Of a stretch of 64,000 nt of DNA, positions 41,309 to 49,756 are shown in pieces. The notes beneath the pieces were generated by a model that saw only the letters and a program-made list of their open reading frames with translations, did not search any database and was not told where the DNA came from. The stretch is from positions 124,001 through 188,000 of the forward strand of contig OZ240207.1 of NCBI GenBank assembly GCA_965197415.1, written 5' to 3'. The position numbers and the translations under genes are program-made. The stretch is from DAOUJI01 sp965197415. Its GTDB lineage: Bacteria; Chloroflexota; Dehalococcoidia; Lucifugimonadales; JAGWBF01. The first letter of the stretch is position 1. Each line of letters opens with the position of its first letter.

Positions 41309-42394
41309 CTAGTCGAACATCAGGACTGTCCTGGCCACCTCGCCAGCCTTCATGGCCCGGAAAGCCTCGTTGACGTCGTCGAGACGCCCTCGGCGGGTGA
41401 TCATTTCGTCCAGCATAAGCTTGCCCTGACGGTAGTAGTCGATATAGTCGAGCATGTCGATCCTGAACCGATTGGAGCCCATCGTGCTGCCTTGCATTCT
41501 CTTTTCAGTCAGGAAGGACGCCCCGTTTATGGTGACTTTCTGGCCGAATGGAATCATGCCTATGATAGTGGCAGTGCCTCCCTTTTGGAGACATTCGTAG
41601 CACTGCTCGGCGGCTTGCTTGTTGCCGACCGCCTCGAAGGAGTATTCTACGCCGCCCCCGGTGAGTTCTTTGATGGCCGCCACCGGGTCTTCCTTGGAGG
41701 AATCGACTGTGTGGGTTGCGCCCATCTGGGCTGCCCGTTCCAGCTTGCCGCCCATGGGGTCCACGGCGATTATCTGGGATGCGCCGGCTATTCTGGCGCC
41801 CTGGATAGCCGAAAGCCCAACGCCGCCGCAACCGTAGACGGCCACCGTTGCTCCTGGGGGAAGCTTTGCCGTGTTGAGCACGGCGCCCACACCGGTGGTT
41901 ACGCCGCAGCCAATGAGGGCCGCCCTGTCCATTGGTACGTCGTCGGGTATCTTGGCCACCGAGTTCTGGTGGACCAGCATCTGCTCAGCAAAGGTGCCCA
42001 GCCCTGCCATCTGTTCTGGACTGTCGCCCGATGAAGCAAGCTTATATCTGGGAGCGTCCTGAGGTGAACGGGCGGGCTTGTCCAGGCAGAGATGAAACTG
42101 ACCTCGTAGACACTTCCTGCAGTTGCCGCAATATACCGACGGGCACGTGATTACGTGGTCGCCTGGTTGCACGTAGGTGACTGCCTCTCCCACCGCTTCC
42201 ACCACTCCGGCGCCCTCATGACCCAAGATGGCCGGAGGGTCTTTGGGATACAGGCCGTCTACGTAATGGAGGTCGCTGTGGCAGACCCCGCTGGCCCCGG
42301 TACGGAGCAATACCTCATCTGGTTTGGGATTGTCGACGTCCACGTTTTCAATAGCCAGCGGCTGGTTGGGTCCATGGAAGACGGCGGCTTTCAT
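41309..42394 (-). CDS. Zinc-dependent alcohol dehydrogenase (MDR family)
   Basis: A 361-residue medium-chain dehydrogenase. Catalytic zinc site GVCHSDLH and GHEGAGVVEAVG; structural zinc lobe CPSVYCGNCRKCLRGQ with a fourth Cys seven residues on; Rossmann loop VAVYGCGGVGLSAIQGA and IIAVDPMGGKL (Asp, NAD preference). It resembles the class III/NDMA-type dehydrogenases and probably oxidises an alcohol or a thiol adduct. The start at 42394 (MKAAVFHGPNQP) follows CAGGAG; the longer open frame upstream is not supported. Confidence 0.92.
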   Translation of the reverse strand: MKAAVFHGPNQPLAIENVDVDNPKPDEVLLRTGASGVCHSDLHYVDGLYPKDPPAILGHEGAGVVEAVGEAVTYVQPGDHVITCPSVYCGNCRKCLRGQFHLCLDKPARSPQDAPRYKLASSGDSPEQMAGLGTFAEQMLVHQNSVAKIPDDVPMDRAALIGCGVTTGVGAVLNTAKLPPGATVAVYGCGGVGLSAIQGARIAGASQIIAVDPMGGKLERAAQMGATHTVDSSKEDPVAAIKELTGGGVEYSFEAVGNKQAAEQCYECLQKGGTATIIGMIPFGQKVTINGASFLTEKRMQGSTMGSNRFRIDMLDYIDYYRQGKLMLDEMITRRGRLDDVNEAFRAMKAGEVARTVLMFD

Positions 42395-42564
42395 AGATGA
42401 CTCCTGTATTAACAAGGATAGTCCAAGGCTTGTTGGAAGTTTAAAGTCCCGCCATATCCGTGTCAACGAAATGGCAGTTCCTCCGTCGATGGTAGCCTTT
42501 TGCGAGGACAGCCAAGTCATCGCTTCAGCGGAAGCCGGGGCCATCCGCGTAGGGGCGACCGGCC

Positions 42565-44245
42565 GAGCCTGTTTCAGATGTAGCGTTGTTTGTGTTTAAC
42601 GGGAGGGAAGTCCGCTTGGTTGCACCGGCTGAGGTCGGAGCCCCAAGAGTTGTAGCAGGGCGCTGGCAGGGCCCATGACAGCCGGGTGCGCCGCCCTAAA
42701 GGTTGAGCATGCACCCTCGGCTACCCAACGGCTGGTACTGGCAGCTGTGGTGCGCCATAGCCTCCACAGAGTGCGCAGGTTGAAGGCTGTGGCCAGCAGG
42801 CTCCACTCAGCCGCCACGTTGGGCAAGCCGCGCAACAGGAACCTGTGGGCTTGCTGTTGCTCTTTGATCATCCCGAAGACCGGTTCGACCAGTTGCATTC
42901 TCTGTCTATAGGCGCCTTTGGCTTCTTCGGTGGACATCCGGGCCCGGTGACGGCGCAACGCAGCGTCGTGGGGACCGATCTCCAGCGCGCGCCCATGACG
43001 CTTGTCCTTGGTGCACACCCCGAAGGCAGGACAGGCCCGGCACACGGCCCCTGATGCCCGGTAGAGCCGCATTGCTGTGTTGCGAGTGCGCTTGATGCGG
43101 GTGAAGCGCAGACGCTGTCCTTGCGGACATATATAGCTGTCGGTCTCCTCGTCGTAGGTGAATCCGTCCTTGTGATACGGGTGTCCTAGCGTCCGACTCT
43201 GCGACTCAGGCATCACAACCTGCTGGTCTCTGAGCGCGCACTCCTGCAGATTGCTCCCTGAGTGATATCCTGCATCGGCCAACGTCATCTCAGACCTGAT
43301 GCCCGTCGTCTCCTCTGCCTTCTGAAGCATTGGGGCCAGTTGGGAGTGGTCGTCGGGGTCATTGACCACCTCGACCGCAGTGATCAACATACCCCTCGCC
43401 CCTGCCTCGGTCTGCGTCGGAGAGACCATCGCCTGCGCGTTGTAGCAGGGCGATATCCCCTGGCGAGTCTTCATCATACGGGCGTCCTGATCGGTCAGGT
43501 TGATGTGTTTTTGTCCATCCCGATCGGCAAGTCTGCGCACCGTCTCACGCACCTGCTCACGCAAGACCTTGCGGTCGTGCAACGTCTCCGGCAGATGGCC
43601 GATAGCCGGCTCCTCCCCCGCCTCGTTCTGCCCTTCCAACTCGTCTATCGCCCCTTCCAACCGGTTCAACAGACGGCGCAACCCAGCGGCGTCGTAGGTG
43701 CGTCCCTTTGCCGCGTTGGCGCCTACCTTCGTTCCGTCAACCGCTTGCACCGCCATATCCACCAGGTCCATCTTGACCGCCGTCTGCACCGTGTGCTTCA
43801 GCAGCTTCCTCATACCATCCCGATGGGAACTGTAAAATCGCCACAACGTGACATGGTCCGGTCGCTGGCAGCCCGTCAGCCAAAGATACGGTATCTGGTC
43901 GCAGCACGCCGCCTCCAGCTTGCGGCTCGACCGCACACCGGTCATGAAGCCGTACAGCCACACCCCCAACAGCGCCCGAGGATGGTAGGCTGGCGCTCCC
44001 ATCGGCTCCCCGTCTTTATCAACTCCGATCTCGCCCCAGCCCTCCCCGTCCAGAGCATCCACGAACTCAGCAACAAATCGAGCGGGATGACCGGCCTCGA
44101 GCATCTCGTCCAGGCTCGGCGGCAACATCCATATCTGCTCCCGGTTCATTGGGCGATGTGGCATCGCCACTCACCTCCATATCAACGTGTGGACCTTGCC
44201 TAGGATACCTTACTCCATACTGCCCATGACTTATGAAACAGGCTC
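42565..44245 (-). mobile_element. IS1182-type insertion sequence, copy 2 (opposite orientation)
   Basis: A 1681-bp element with the same 12-bp terminal repeats (GAGCCTGTTTCA at 42565, TGAAACAGGCTC ending at 44245). The flanks are GGCC and CGAG and do not form a duplication. Its transposase-upstream flank (44246-44257) is identical over 12 bp to that of copy 1, while the other flank is half of a GTAGGGGCGACCGGCC palindrome. A later rearrangement at one end is likely. Confidence 0.9.
42596..44164 (-). CDS. IS1182-type DDE transposase, copy 2
   Basis: A 522-residue transposase, intact and almost identical to that at 29949-31517: Lys for Arg in GVDKDGE, His for Arg in LKHTVQ, Gly for Glu in RQGISP. 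The near identity shows recent transposition within this genome. Start chosen as for copy 1. Confidence 0.94.
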   Translation of the reverse strand: MPHRPMNREQIWMLPPSLDEMLEAGHPARFVAEFVDALDGEGWGEIGVDKDGEPMGAPAYHPRALLGVWLYGFMTGVRSSRKLEAACCDQIPYLWLTGCQRPDHVTLWRFYSSHRDGMRKLLKHTVQTAVKMDLVDMAVQAVDGTKVGANAAKGRTYDAAGLRRLLNRLEGAIDELEGQNEAGEEPAIGHLPETLHDRKVLREQVRETVRRLADRDGQKHINLTDQDARMMKTRQGISPCYNAQAMVSPTQTEAGARGMLITAVEVVNDPDDHSQLAPMLQKAEETTGIRSEMTLADAGYHSGSNLQECALRDQQVVMPESQSRTLGHPYHKDGFTYDEETDSYICPQGQRLRFTRIKRTRNTAMRLYRASGAVCRACPAFGVCTKDKRHGRALEIGPHDAALRRHRARMSTEEAKGAYRQRMQLVEPVFGMIKEQQQAHRFLLRGLPNVAAEWSLLATAFNLRTLWRLWRTTAASTSRWVAEGACSTFRAAHPAVMGPASALLQLLGLRPQPVQPSGLPSR

Positions 44246-44290
44246 CGAGGAGCGCCCCTACGGGTTGTCTCTGGGTGAAGCGGGGCGTCC

Positions 44291-44319
44291 TTGGCGGCTC
44301 CTGCTGACAGCGCTAGAAT
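44291..44319 (+). promoter_or_regulatory. Promoter giving a probable leaderless asnS transcript
   Basis: TTGGCG (44291-44296), 17-base spacer, TAGAAT (44314-44319). The asnS ATG at 44326 is 6 bases beyond the -10 box, about where transcription would start, and there is no ribosome binding site. Confidence 0.55.
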
Positions 44320-44325
44320 TGACCC

Positions 44326-45711
44326 ATGAAGCGCACCGCGATAGCTGAAATCACAAGACAAGACTCCGCGGGAGGCCGGTTCCTCGTACAGGGTTGGGTG
44401 AAGACCCGGCGCGTCTCCAAGACCGTCGCTTTCATCCAGGTCAACGACGGCTCCACGCTATCCGACTTGCAGGTGGTGGCTGACGAGTCCACTCAGGGCT
44501 ACGACTTGGTGGAACCCCTCACCACCGGATGCAGCGTAAGTGTCGAGGGGACGCTGGTTGAGTCCCTGGGCAAGGGGCAGAAGTTCGAGCTGAAGGCCGA
44601 TTCGGTGGAGCTTCTGGGAACGGCGGACCCGGACACCTACCCGTTGCAGAAGAAGCGGCACACCCTCGAGTTCCTGCGGGAGATCGCCCACCTGCGTCCC
44701 CGTACCAACACGCTGGGGGCCACGGCCAGGGTCAGGAGCGCCGCCGCTTTCGCCATTCATAGTTTCTTCCAGAGCAAGGGGTTTCTCTACGTCCAGACTC
44801 CCATCATCACCGGAAGCGACGCCGAAGGCGCCGGCGCCATGTTCCGCGTGACCACACTTGACATAAACGACCCGCCGCGGGTGGAGGGCGCCGTCGACGA
44901 AAGCCTCGACTTCTTCGGAGGACCGGCCTACTTGACGGTGAGCGGCCAACTGGAGGCGGAGATATTCGCTCTGGCGCTGTCCAACGTCTACACCTTTGGC
45001 CCCACCTTCCGCTCGGAGAACTCCAACACATCCCGGCACCTGGCCGAGTTCTGGATGGTCGAGCCGGAGGTTGCCTTTTGCGAACTGGACTGCCTGGCCG
45101 ACCTGGCGGAGGAGTTTCTCAAATACGTCTTTTCCCACGTTTTGGAAAACTGTCCGGAGGACATGGAGTTCTTCAACAAATGGGTAGACGAAACGGCAAT
45201 CTCCACGCTGGAGGGCATAGTCAAGTCCAGCTTCGAGCGCATGAGCTACACCGAGGCCGTCGACATTCTGACGAGGTCCGGCGAATCTTTCGAGTTCCCC
45301 GTGCAGTGGGGCCTGGACCTCCAGTCGGAGCATGAGCGGTATTTGACGGAAAAGCACGTCGGCAGGCCCGTGGTCCTCACCGACTACCCCAGGGAGATCA
45401 AGGCCTTCTACATGAAACAGAACGCCGACGGCAGAACGGTTCGGGCTATGGACGTGCTGGTGCCCCGCCTTGGGGAAATCATCGGTGGCAGCCAGCGCGA
45501 GGACAGCCAGGAAGCTCTACTGGAGCGGATGGCGGAGCTGGGTCTCAACCAGGAAGACTACTGGTGGTACCTGGACCTGCGCCGCTACGGCTCCGTTCCC
45601 CACTCCGGGTTCGGCCTGGGATTCGAGCGCACCGTGCAGTTCATCACCGGCCTCCAGAACATCCGCGACGTAATCCCCTTCCCCCGCACCCCCGGCAACG
45701 CCAAGTTCTAG
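44326..45711 (+). CDS. asnS: Asparaginyl-tRNA synthetase
   Basis: A 461-residue class II synthetase charging tRNA(Asn). The OB-fold anticodon-binding domain comes first (FLVQGWVKTRRVSKTVAFIQ), then motif 2 and motif 3 regions (FGPTFRSENSNTSRHLAEFW, GFGLGFERTVQFITGLQNIR) and AYLTVSGQLEAE. EVAFCELDCL and VLTDYPREIKAFYMKQN are typical of AsnRS rather than AspRS. Normal length. With AsnRS present, the GatCA encoded at 31-33 kb is probably needed mainly for Gln-tRNA. Start fixed by the family N-terminus. Confidence 0.96.
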   Translation: MKRTAIAEITRQDSAGGRFLVQGWVKTRRVSKTVAFIQVNDGSTLSDLQVVADESTQGYDLVEPLTTGCSVSVEGTLVESLGKGQKFELKADSVELLGTADPDTYPLQKKRHTLEFLREIAHLRPRTNTLGATARVRSAAAFAIHSFFQSKGFLYVQTPIITGSDAEGAGAMFRVTTLDINDPPRVEGAVDESLDFFGGPAYLTVSGQLEAEIFALALSNVYTFGPTFRSENSNTSRHLAEFWMVEPEVAFCELDCLADLAEEFLKYVFSHVLENCPEDMEFFNKWVDETAISTLEGIVKSSFERMSYTEAVDILTRSGESFEFPVQWGLDLQSEHERYLTEKHVGRPVVLTDYPREIKAFYMKQNADGRTVRAMDVLVPRLGEIIGGSQREDSQEALLERMAELGLNQEDYWWYLDLRRYGSVPHSGFGLGFERTVQFITGLQNIRDVIPFPRTPGNAKF

Positions 45712-45726
45712 CCGGGGCGGGTCTGT

Positions 45727-45805
45727 CCCCATGCTAACCTTCCTCCACAGGGGGAAGGCACAGTGCCTGCCCCCTCTCCCCCTGGGAGAGGGTTGGGGTG
45801 AGGGC
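45727..45805. repeat. Two dispersed palindromes after asnS
   Basis: 45727-45758 is the CCTTCC/GGGGGAAGG type with ATGCTAACC leader. 45770-45805 is the CTCTCCCCCTGGGAGAGG type with TTGGGGTGAGGG. They lie between asnS and the converging remnant and may act as transcript ends. Confidence 0.8.
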
Positions 45806-45843
45806 GTCCGTTCCCTGCTCAACCCAGCGCTCCTTCAATGTGG

Positions 45844-46536
45844 CTACCGATCGTCCGTATAGTGGTCTTGGTCATAGATGTTCGGCGGCGGCGGCGGTGC
45901 GACCCAGTGACAGAGTTTGCCATGGTCGGGGTCGACCCTACACCGTTCGGGCTTTGTCAACAGATAGTGGATGTCGGAGCCGTCCCGGGCCATCGTAAAC
46001 AGGGCGTTGCCTCGGTTGTAGACCACCGCTATCCTCGACCCGTCCGGCGACCAGGCGGCATACTCAGGCCAGTCGTCGGAAAGGTTGGGGTCTGGCCATT
46101 CGGCAGTGTGAAATTGACGCAGCCCGCTCCCGTCTGGTTTTACGGCGTACAAGCCGCGGATACGGAAGCCGAACAGAAGCTCCGATCCGTCGGGAGACCA
46201 TGACAGGTGGTGGACTAGAAAGATGTATTCGTCTCCTCCGCTCCAAATCTCTCGCAGCCCAGTCCCGTCGGACTTGACGATGTAAATCGTTAATTCACCG
46301 CCTGCATAATTCCCTGTGGCGAAGGCGATTTCTGTTCCGTCCGGAGACCACACGGGCCGCATAACCGTCCCCAAATCAAGGCCGTCCCAGATTCTACTTT
46401 GCTCACTGACGAGTTCTGTCTTCCCTGTGCCGTCTGTCCGAACAGTATAGACGCTTCCCAATCTCCCAAACGCCAATCGACTCCCGTCAGGCGACCATGA
46501 CGGGGGTTTATCTCGTACCCCTAATTGGAGTTTCCG
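45844..46536 (-). pseudogene. PD40/TolB-like beta-propeller remnant, N-terminus missing
   Basis: The frame encodes at least three WSPDG-type blades (SWSPDGSRLAF, VWSPDGTEIAFATG, SWSPDGSELLFG, AWSPDGSRIAVV) alternating with IYIVKSDGTGLREI-type strands, as in TolB-like propellers. It is open from 46536 without a normal start; only a TTG at 46476 inside the first blade is available. A further blade-like WRPDG is visible just upstream in another frame, so the 5' part is lost or frameshifted. The end HWVAPPPPPNIYDQDHYTDDR is low complexity. Likely a decaying gene for a periplasmic or secreted protein. Confidence 0.65.
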
Positions 46537-46539
46537 TCA

Positions 46540-46985
46540 GGCCGCCACCTTCTTGGCGGGTGCAAAGCCGCGAGACGAAGTCCTTCGGTACTCTTGGGAG
46601 GTCGAATTGGATCTATGGCCGCTTACAGACCGGCCTGTCGTAGATTCCCGACTCGTGCCCGATATGCGACGGCCCGAAGGAAGAAAGGAACCTGCCACGA
46701 TCTCGAAAACTCTTCGGCGCTGTCAAGGTAGAAACAAAGTGGAGGCCGCAGGAGCAGGGCATTGATGTGCCGGGCACGGCCAGACTAGTAGTGTCGTTCC
46801 TCCACACGGTCCACCGCTGTCCATTGGGCGGCTGCCAGGGCGGTGCGGACCTATGAAGCGAGAATAGCAGTACCCAATAAGAATTGAGACATAAGCGACT
46901 CGCGCCGCACCACACATCCCCCGCAGTGGCTCACAATGGGCGTCTACAGCGGAGCTATGGACCCGCGCAAGGCTTACCGCTCCAA
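46540..46985. other. Stretch without a convincing gene
   Basis: About 450 bases. A startless plus-strand frame (46644-46856) contains CPIC and CPLGGC, faintly zinc-finger-like, but lacks a start codon and context. Other frames are broken by stops. Together with the remnants on both sides it looks like decayed DNA. Confidence 0.5.
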
Positions 46986-47354
46986 CTAGGGTAGGTCACT
47001 ATCTTTGATGGGTTTCGTATCGTCGTAGATGGCCCATGTATCCCCTTCTTCTAACGGCGGTCGTTCAGTACCCCTAGGGGTGGAGAAGCCTCGCCACACT
47101 TTGGGCCTCATAGGTGGGTCAGGTAGCCAGTTGACACGTCGCCGTAGCCAATCCCCGATGGGAACCCAGGACAGACCAAAGACGGATACAACAAGTAGGC
47201 TGTAGCCGACTGTGACTTGCGTCAGCGGCCCGGGTACCCATAGAGTGGGCAAGAGCAATCCTGTAGCTACACCCACACCTAGCCAGTAGAGGGCAGAAGA
47301 GTTATCCCGCCACGCTCGTCTGGCTTTGCTTCGAGTGATGCTATGCGTAGGCAT
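46986..47354 (-). CDS. Hypothetical two-helix membrane protein
   Basis: A 122-residue ORF with two hydrophobic stretches (ALYWLGVGVATGLLLPTLWV and VTVGYSLLVVSVFGLSWV, separated by a short turn), a basic N-terminus and a polar C-terminal tail with WAIYDD. This layout suggests a hairpin in the inner membrane with both ends inside. No family is recognised and the ribosome binding site is weak. It sits in the decayed region between the propeller remnant and the IS3 remnant. Confidence 0.5.
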   Translation of the reverse strand: MPTHSITRSKARRAWRDNSSALYWLGVGVATGLLLPTLWVPGPLTQVTVGYSLLVVSVFGLSWVPIGDWLRRRVNWLPDPPMRPKVWRGFSTPRGTERPPLEEGDTWAIYDDTKPIKDSDLP

Positions 47355-47387
47355 ATATCATTCGACGACGGGGTTTAGCTGTGGGGT

Positions 47388-47786
47388 TCAGGGTGTGTCG
47401 GCCTGCTCTTGTGCACGGTGAGCGGCCACCATTTGGTGATACCTGATGGCCGGACGAGCGTACTCTCCTTCTGACGTTTGTATCCATTCCGACCATTCTT
47501 CCGGGCTCAATGTTTCGATACGTTTTGCCGCCCACTTCTTTCGGGCTTCATCAGTCCAGATGAACGCTTTGACACATTCATGACACCAGTCGTAATCCCA
47601 ATCAGGGTTTGCAATGCCGATATTGCACGACCGGTCAGCATGTCGTTCCAGTGTCAAGCCGCATACAGAAGCGTATCGTTCCTCAATGTGAGTTTGATGC
47701 CGATGATATCGGCCAGACTCGTAACACCTAACGCGAACTTGGGAATAGGTGGCATCGAAGTGAATGATGTGATAATTGCCGGGCAT
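47388..47786 (-). CDS. Orphan protein with Cys/His/Trp cluster, directly behind an IS3 remnant
   Basis: A protein of 132 residues starting MPGNYHIIHFDATY. A cluster CNIGIANPDWDYDWCHEC in the middle and ALSPEEW-like LSPEEWSEWIQTSEGEYA near the end stand out; the cysteines and His could bind zinc. The ATG at 47786 has GAGGGAG about 8 bases upstream, but the frame continues without a stop into an IS3 OrfA N-terminus, so a chimeric protein from 47987 is also open. No family recognised. Similar genes would have to be found without the IS part to settle the start. Confidence 0.5.
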   Translation of the reverse strand: MPGNYHIIHFDATYSQVRVRCYESGRYHRHQTHIEERYASVCGLTLERHADRSCNIGIANPDWDYDWCHECVKAFIWTDEARKKWAAKRIETLSPEEWSEWIQTSEGEYARPAIRYHQMVAAHRAQEQADTP

Positions 47787-47987
47787 CTTGGTCTCCCTCT
47801 CTCTAGGCAAGGCGACGCGCCTGATCCTGCGGAAACCTCCGTATTCGGCACGCCAGCGGTAGAAGGTCTGCTCCGAGACACCGATGCGCCGGACGGCGTC
47901 AACGACCGTGCTGCCGGTGGAAATGACCACCTCCCCCTCCCCGAGCTTGTTGATGACCTCCTCGGCCGTGTATTCCCTCTTCGGCAT
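47787..47987 (-). pseudogene. IS3-family OrfA N-terminal remnant
   Basis: Codes for MPKREYTAEEVINKLGEGEV, AVRRIGVSEQTFYRWRAEYG, the helix-turn-helix start of IS3-group OrfA, truncated after about 65 residues. No OrfB (DDE) follows. The bases beyond 47990 with CGATTCTGGATCGATTCTCGG may be the old IS end. It has become joined in frame to the downstream orphan gene. Confidence 0.75.
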
Positions 47988-48157
47988 GAATTATACCCCC
48001 TTTTGTCCAGAATCCTAACATCGATTCTGGATCGATTCTCGGGGGTCAGGTCAGTTCTCTGGGTCTGTCACCACTACTCCTTTGCAGCAGACATCGGTAC
48101 TTACCGGCTTTGGTGGCGGGAGTTCATCTGACGATAAGTCCTCTGTCTAACAAGGTA

Positions 48158-48460
48158 CTAGTCATGTTTAATGCGGAACAAATGACTCCACTGATTGAAG
48201 TGACTGAGAGCATCGTTCAAGGACTGGTAATGCGTCCAGACTTCGTTTCGAGGTGCATCACCCAGGATTCCGTTGGGTAGCATCTCCATAATCAGATACT
48301 TAAACATATTCAGCCTTGCATGATTGGGGTCGTCGACGACAGACAACAGAACACGGCTACAGCCCTGGGGGCAAGCTATGCTGAGAATGTTCTCATAGAC
48401 TTCAACAGGCTCGGCAATGCTCTCGCAGAAGAGGCACTCAAATGCTACATCAAGAATCAT
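48158..48460 (-). CDS. Hypothetical protein with two Cys pairs
   Basis: A 100-residue ORF starting MILDVAFECLFCESIAEPVE. CLFC and CPQGC form a possible zinc site, with HYQSLNDALSHFNQWSHLF at the end. ATG 48460 (GTG 48463) has a strong AGGAGG ribosome binding site 6 bases upstream, which supports it as real. No family recognised; it is isolated in the accessory stretch. Confidence 0.6.
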   Translation of the reverse strand: MILDVAFECLFCESIAEPVEVYENILSIACPQGCSRVLLSVVDDPNHARLNMFKYLIMEMLPNGILGDAPRNEVWTHYQSLNDALSHFNQWSHLFRIKHD

Positions 48461-48658
48461 CACTTTCCTCCTAAACTGGACTCAGGTTGACTAGAAGGTC
48501 CCGACCGCATTAGGCATTTGCCTATATAATATATATTCGTTTCAGTTGCGTGTGGTGGAATAGGATAACGCTCTAGAAAACGCTTCGTGGTGTCCTTAAC
48601 GGGTCTGCTAATAAGCGGGGCCGGTTTTCGACGGGAGCCAACGGCGACGGTTGTATCC

Positions 48659-49534
48659 TCACCCCTTCTCGGCGATGAACAGGCGGTAGCTGACCGCACC
48701 TTCGTTTACCATGGCCTTCAGTTCGGCCACGGCGGCGATGGTGTCCAGCAGCATTACTCCCAGGCCCTTGGCCACTGGGCTGAACCGCTGGACCAGCTTC
48801 AGGGGAGACAGCTTCCTTTGAAGGTCGTTGAGCAGTGCGATGATCGAGTCGGATGTCTCCTCTTCCTGGACCAGCCGCAGGCCGTTGCTGTTCAGGAGGT
48901 CTCGGTATTCTTCTACCGACGGCGCGTATGACACGCACAGCAGTTGTCCAAGGGTCCCCTGAAGAATCTCTGGCAGACGCCCGTTCTGCACGGCAACGTC
49001 GCTGACTCCCAGACGGCCTCCGGGCTTGAGAGCTTTGGCAATCTCGGCGACGCACTGGGCCTTATCAGGCAGCAAGCTCATGGCGCACTCGCAGATAGCG
49101 TTGTCGAAACTTTCCGGTGCGATAGGGATGCGTTCGGCGTCGGCGCGGACAAAACCGGCCAGGTGGGAGGTTTTCCTGTCCCTGACTCTGCGTGTAGCCG
49201 CCGCAACTGACCCTAGGCTCATGTCTATGCCCACCATGCGGCACTGGAAGGTGCGGGCCATAGCCGAGGCGCTGGCCCCTCTCGCGCAGCCCACGTCTAG
49301 CACAGCGCTCCGGTGCTGGACTTCCATGAGATCGACCAAACGTCTGGTGAGCTTAAGTCCACCTGGGTGAAGAGCCTCGCCCAGCAGCAGCCGCACAATC
49401 GGGGACTCATAGAGGGTGGAGCAGACAGCTTTGCGCCCGGGAGAGTCGCCCAAGACGGGCTGGGGCATGTCAATCAACTCTTTAAGCTGTGAGGCGCTTG
49501 CTATCAGCTCTTTTACCTCTTTGACGCCTGGCAT
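48659..49534 (-). CDS. SAM-dependent methyltransferase, class I
   Basis: A 291-residue methyltransferase. SAM-binding motif I is VLDVGCARGASASAMA, motif II region VGIDMSLGSV, then VRADAERIPIAPESFDNAIC and ALKPGGRLGVSDVAV, the UbiE/ArsM-like pattern. A C-terminal helical domain of about 90 residues follows. The Cys residues typical of ArsM arsenite methyltransferases are not clearly present, so the acceptor is open. ATG 49534 with GGGAG upstream is preferred over a start 48 bases earlier in an Arg-rich run. Confidence 0.85.
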   Translation of the reverse strand: MPGVKEVKELIASASQLKELIDMPQPVLGDSPGRKAVCSTLYESPIVRLLLGEALHPGGLKLTRRLVDLMEVQHRSAVLDVGCARGASASAMARTFQCRMVGIDMSLGSVAAATRRVRDRKTSHLAGFVRADAERIPIAPESFDNAICECAMSLLPDKAQCVAEIAKALKPGGRLGVSDVAVQNGRLPEILQGTLGQLLCVSYAPSVEEYRDLLNSNGLRLVQEEETSDSIIALLNDLQRKLSPLKLVQRFSPVAKGLGVMLLDTIAAVAELKAMVNEGAVSYRLFIAEKG

Positions 49535-49714
49535 CGATTGCTCCCGTCTGCGCCGTCGCTTCCGCAGGTGTGCACCGCACAACCCAACGCATTATATACG
49601 CACATGGATATTCCCCACCCGGTGTCCGGCCTGCGCCATTGTCGTGAAATCAGGACGCCGTTCCTTTGTCTTTGCGTCACTGCGTCATTGCGTCCTGTCC
49701 TGCCCGTCGCCCCT

Positions 49715-49723
49715 TGATATAAT
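49715..49723 (+). promoter_or_regulatory. Extended -10 element of CoA-transferase gene
   Basis: TGA then TATAAT at 49718-49723 (TGnTATAAT), 33 bases before the start codon; no clear -35. Confidence 0.5.
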
Positions 49724-49756
49724 GACCTGCCATAAACTCAGCATGGAGAAGACCCA

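Noticed and set aside
46644..46856. Plus-strand frame with CPIC and CPLGGC
   Set aside because: No start codon, no ribosome binding site, in a decayed region; noted only as a possible fragment.
47478..48131. 217-codon plus-strand frame
   Set aside because: Antisense to the IS3 remnant and orphan gene; no recognisable domain.
48460..48699. 79-codon minus-strand frame
   Set aside because: Overlaps the methyltransferase end, has no motif and no ribosome binding site; probably chance.
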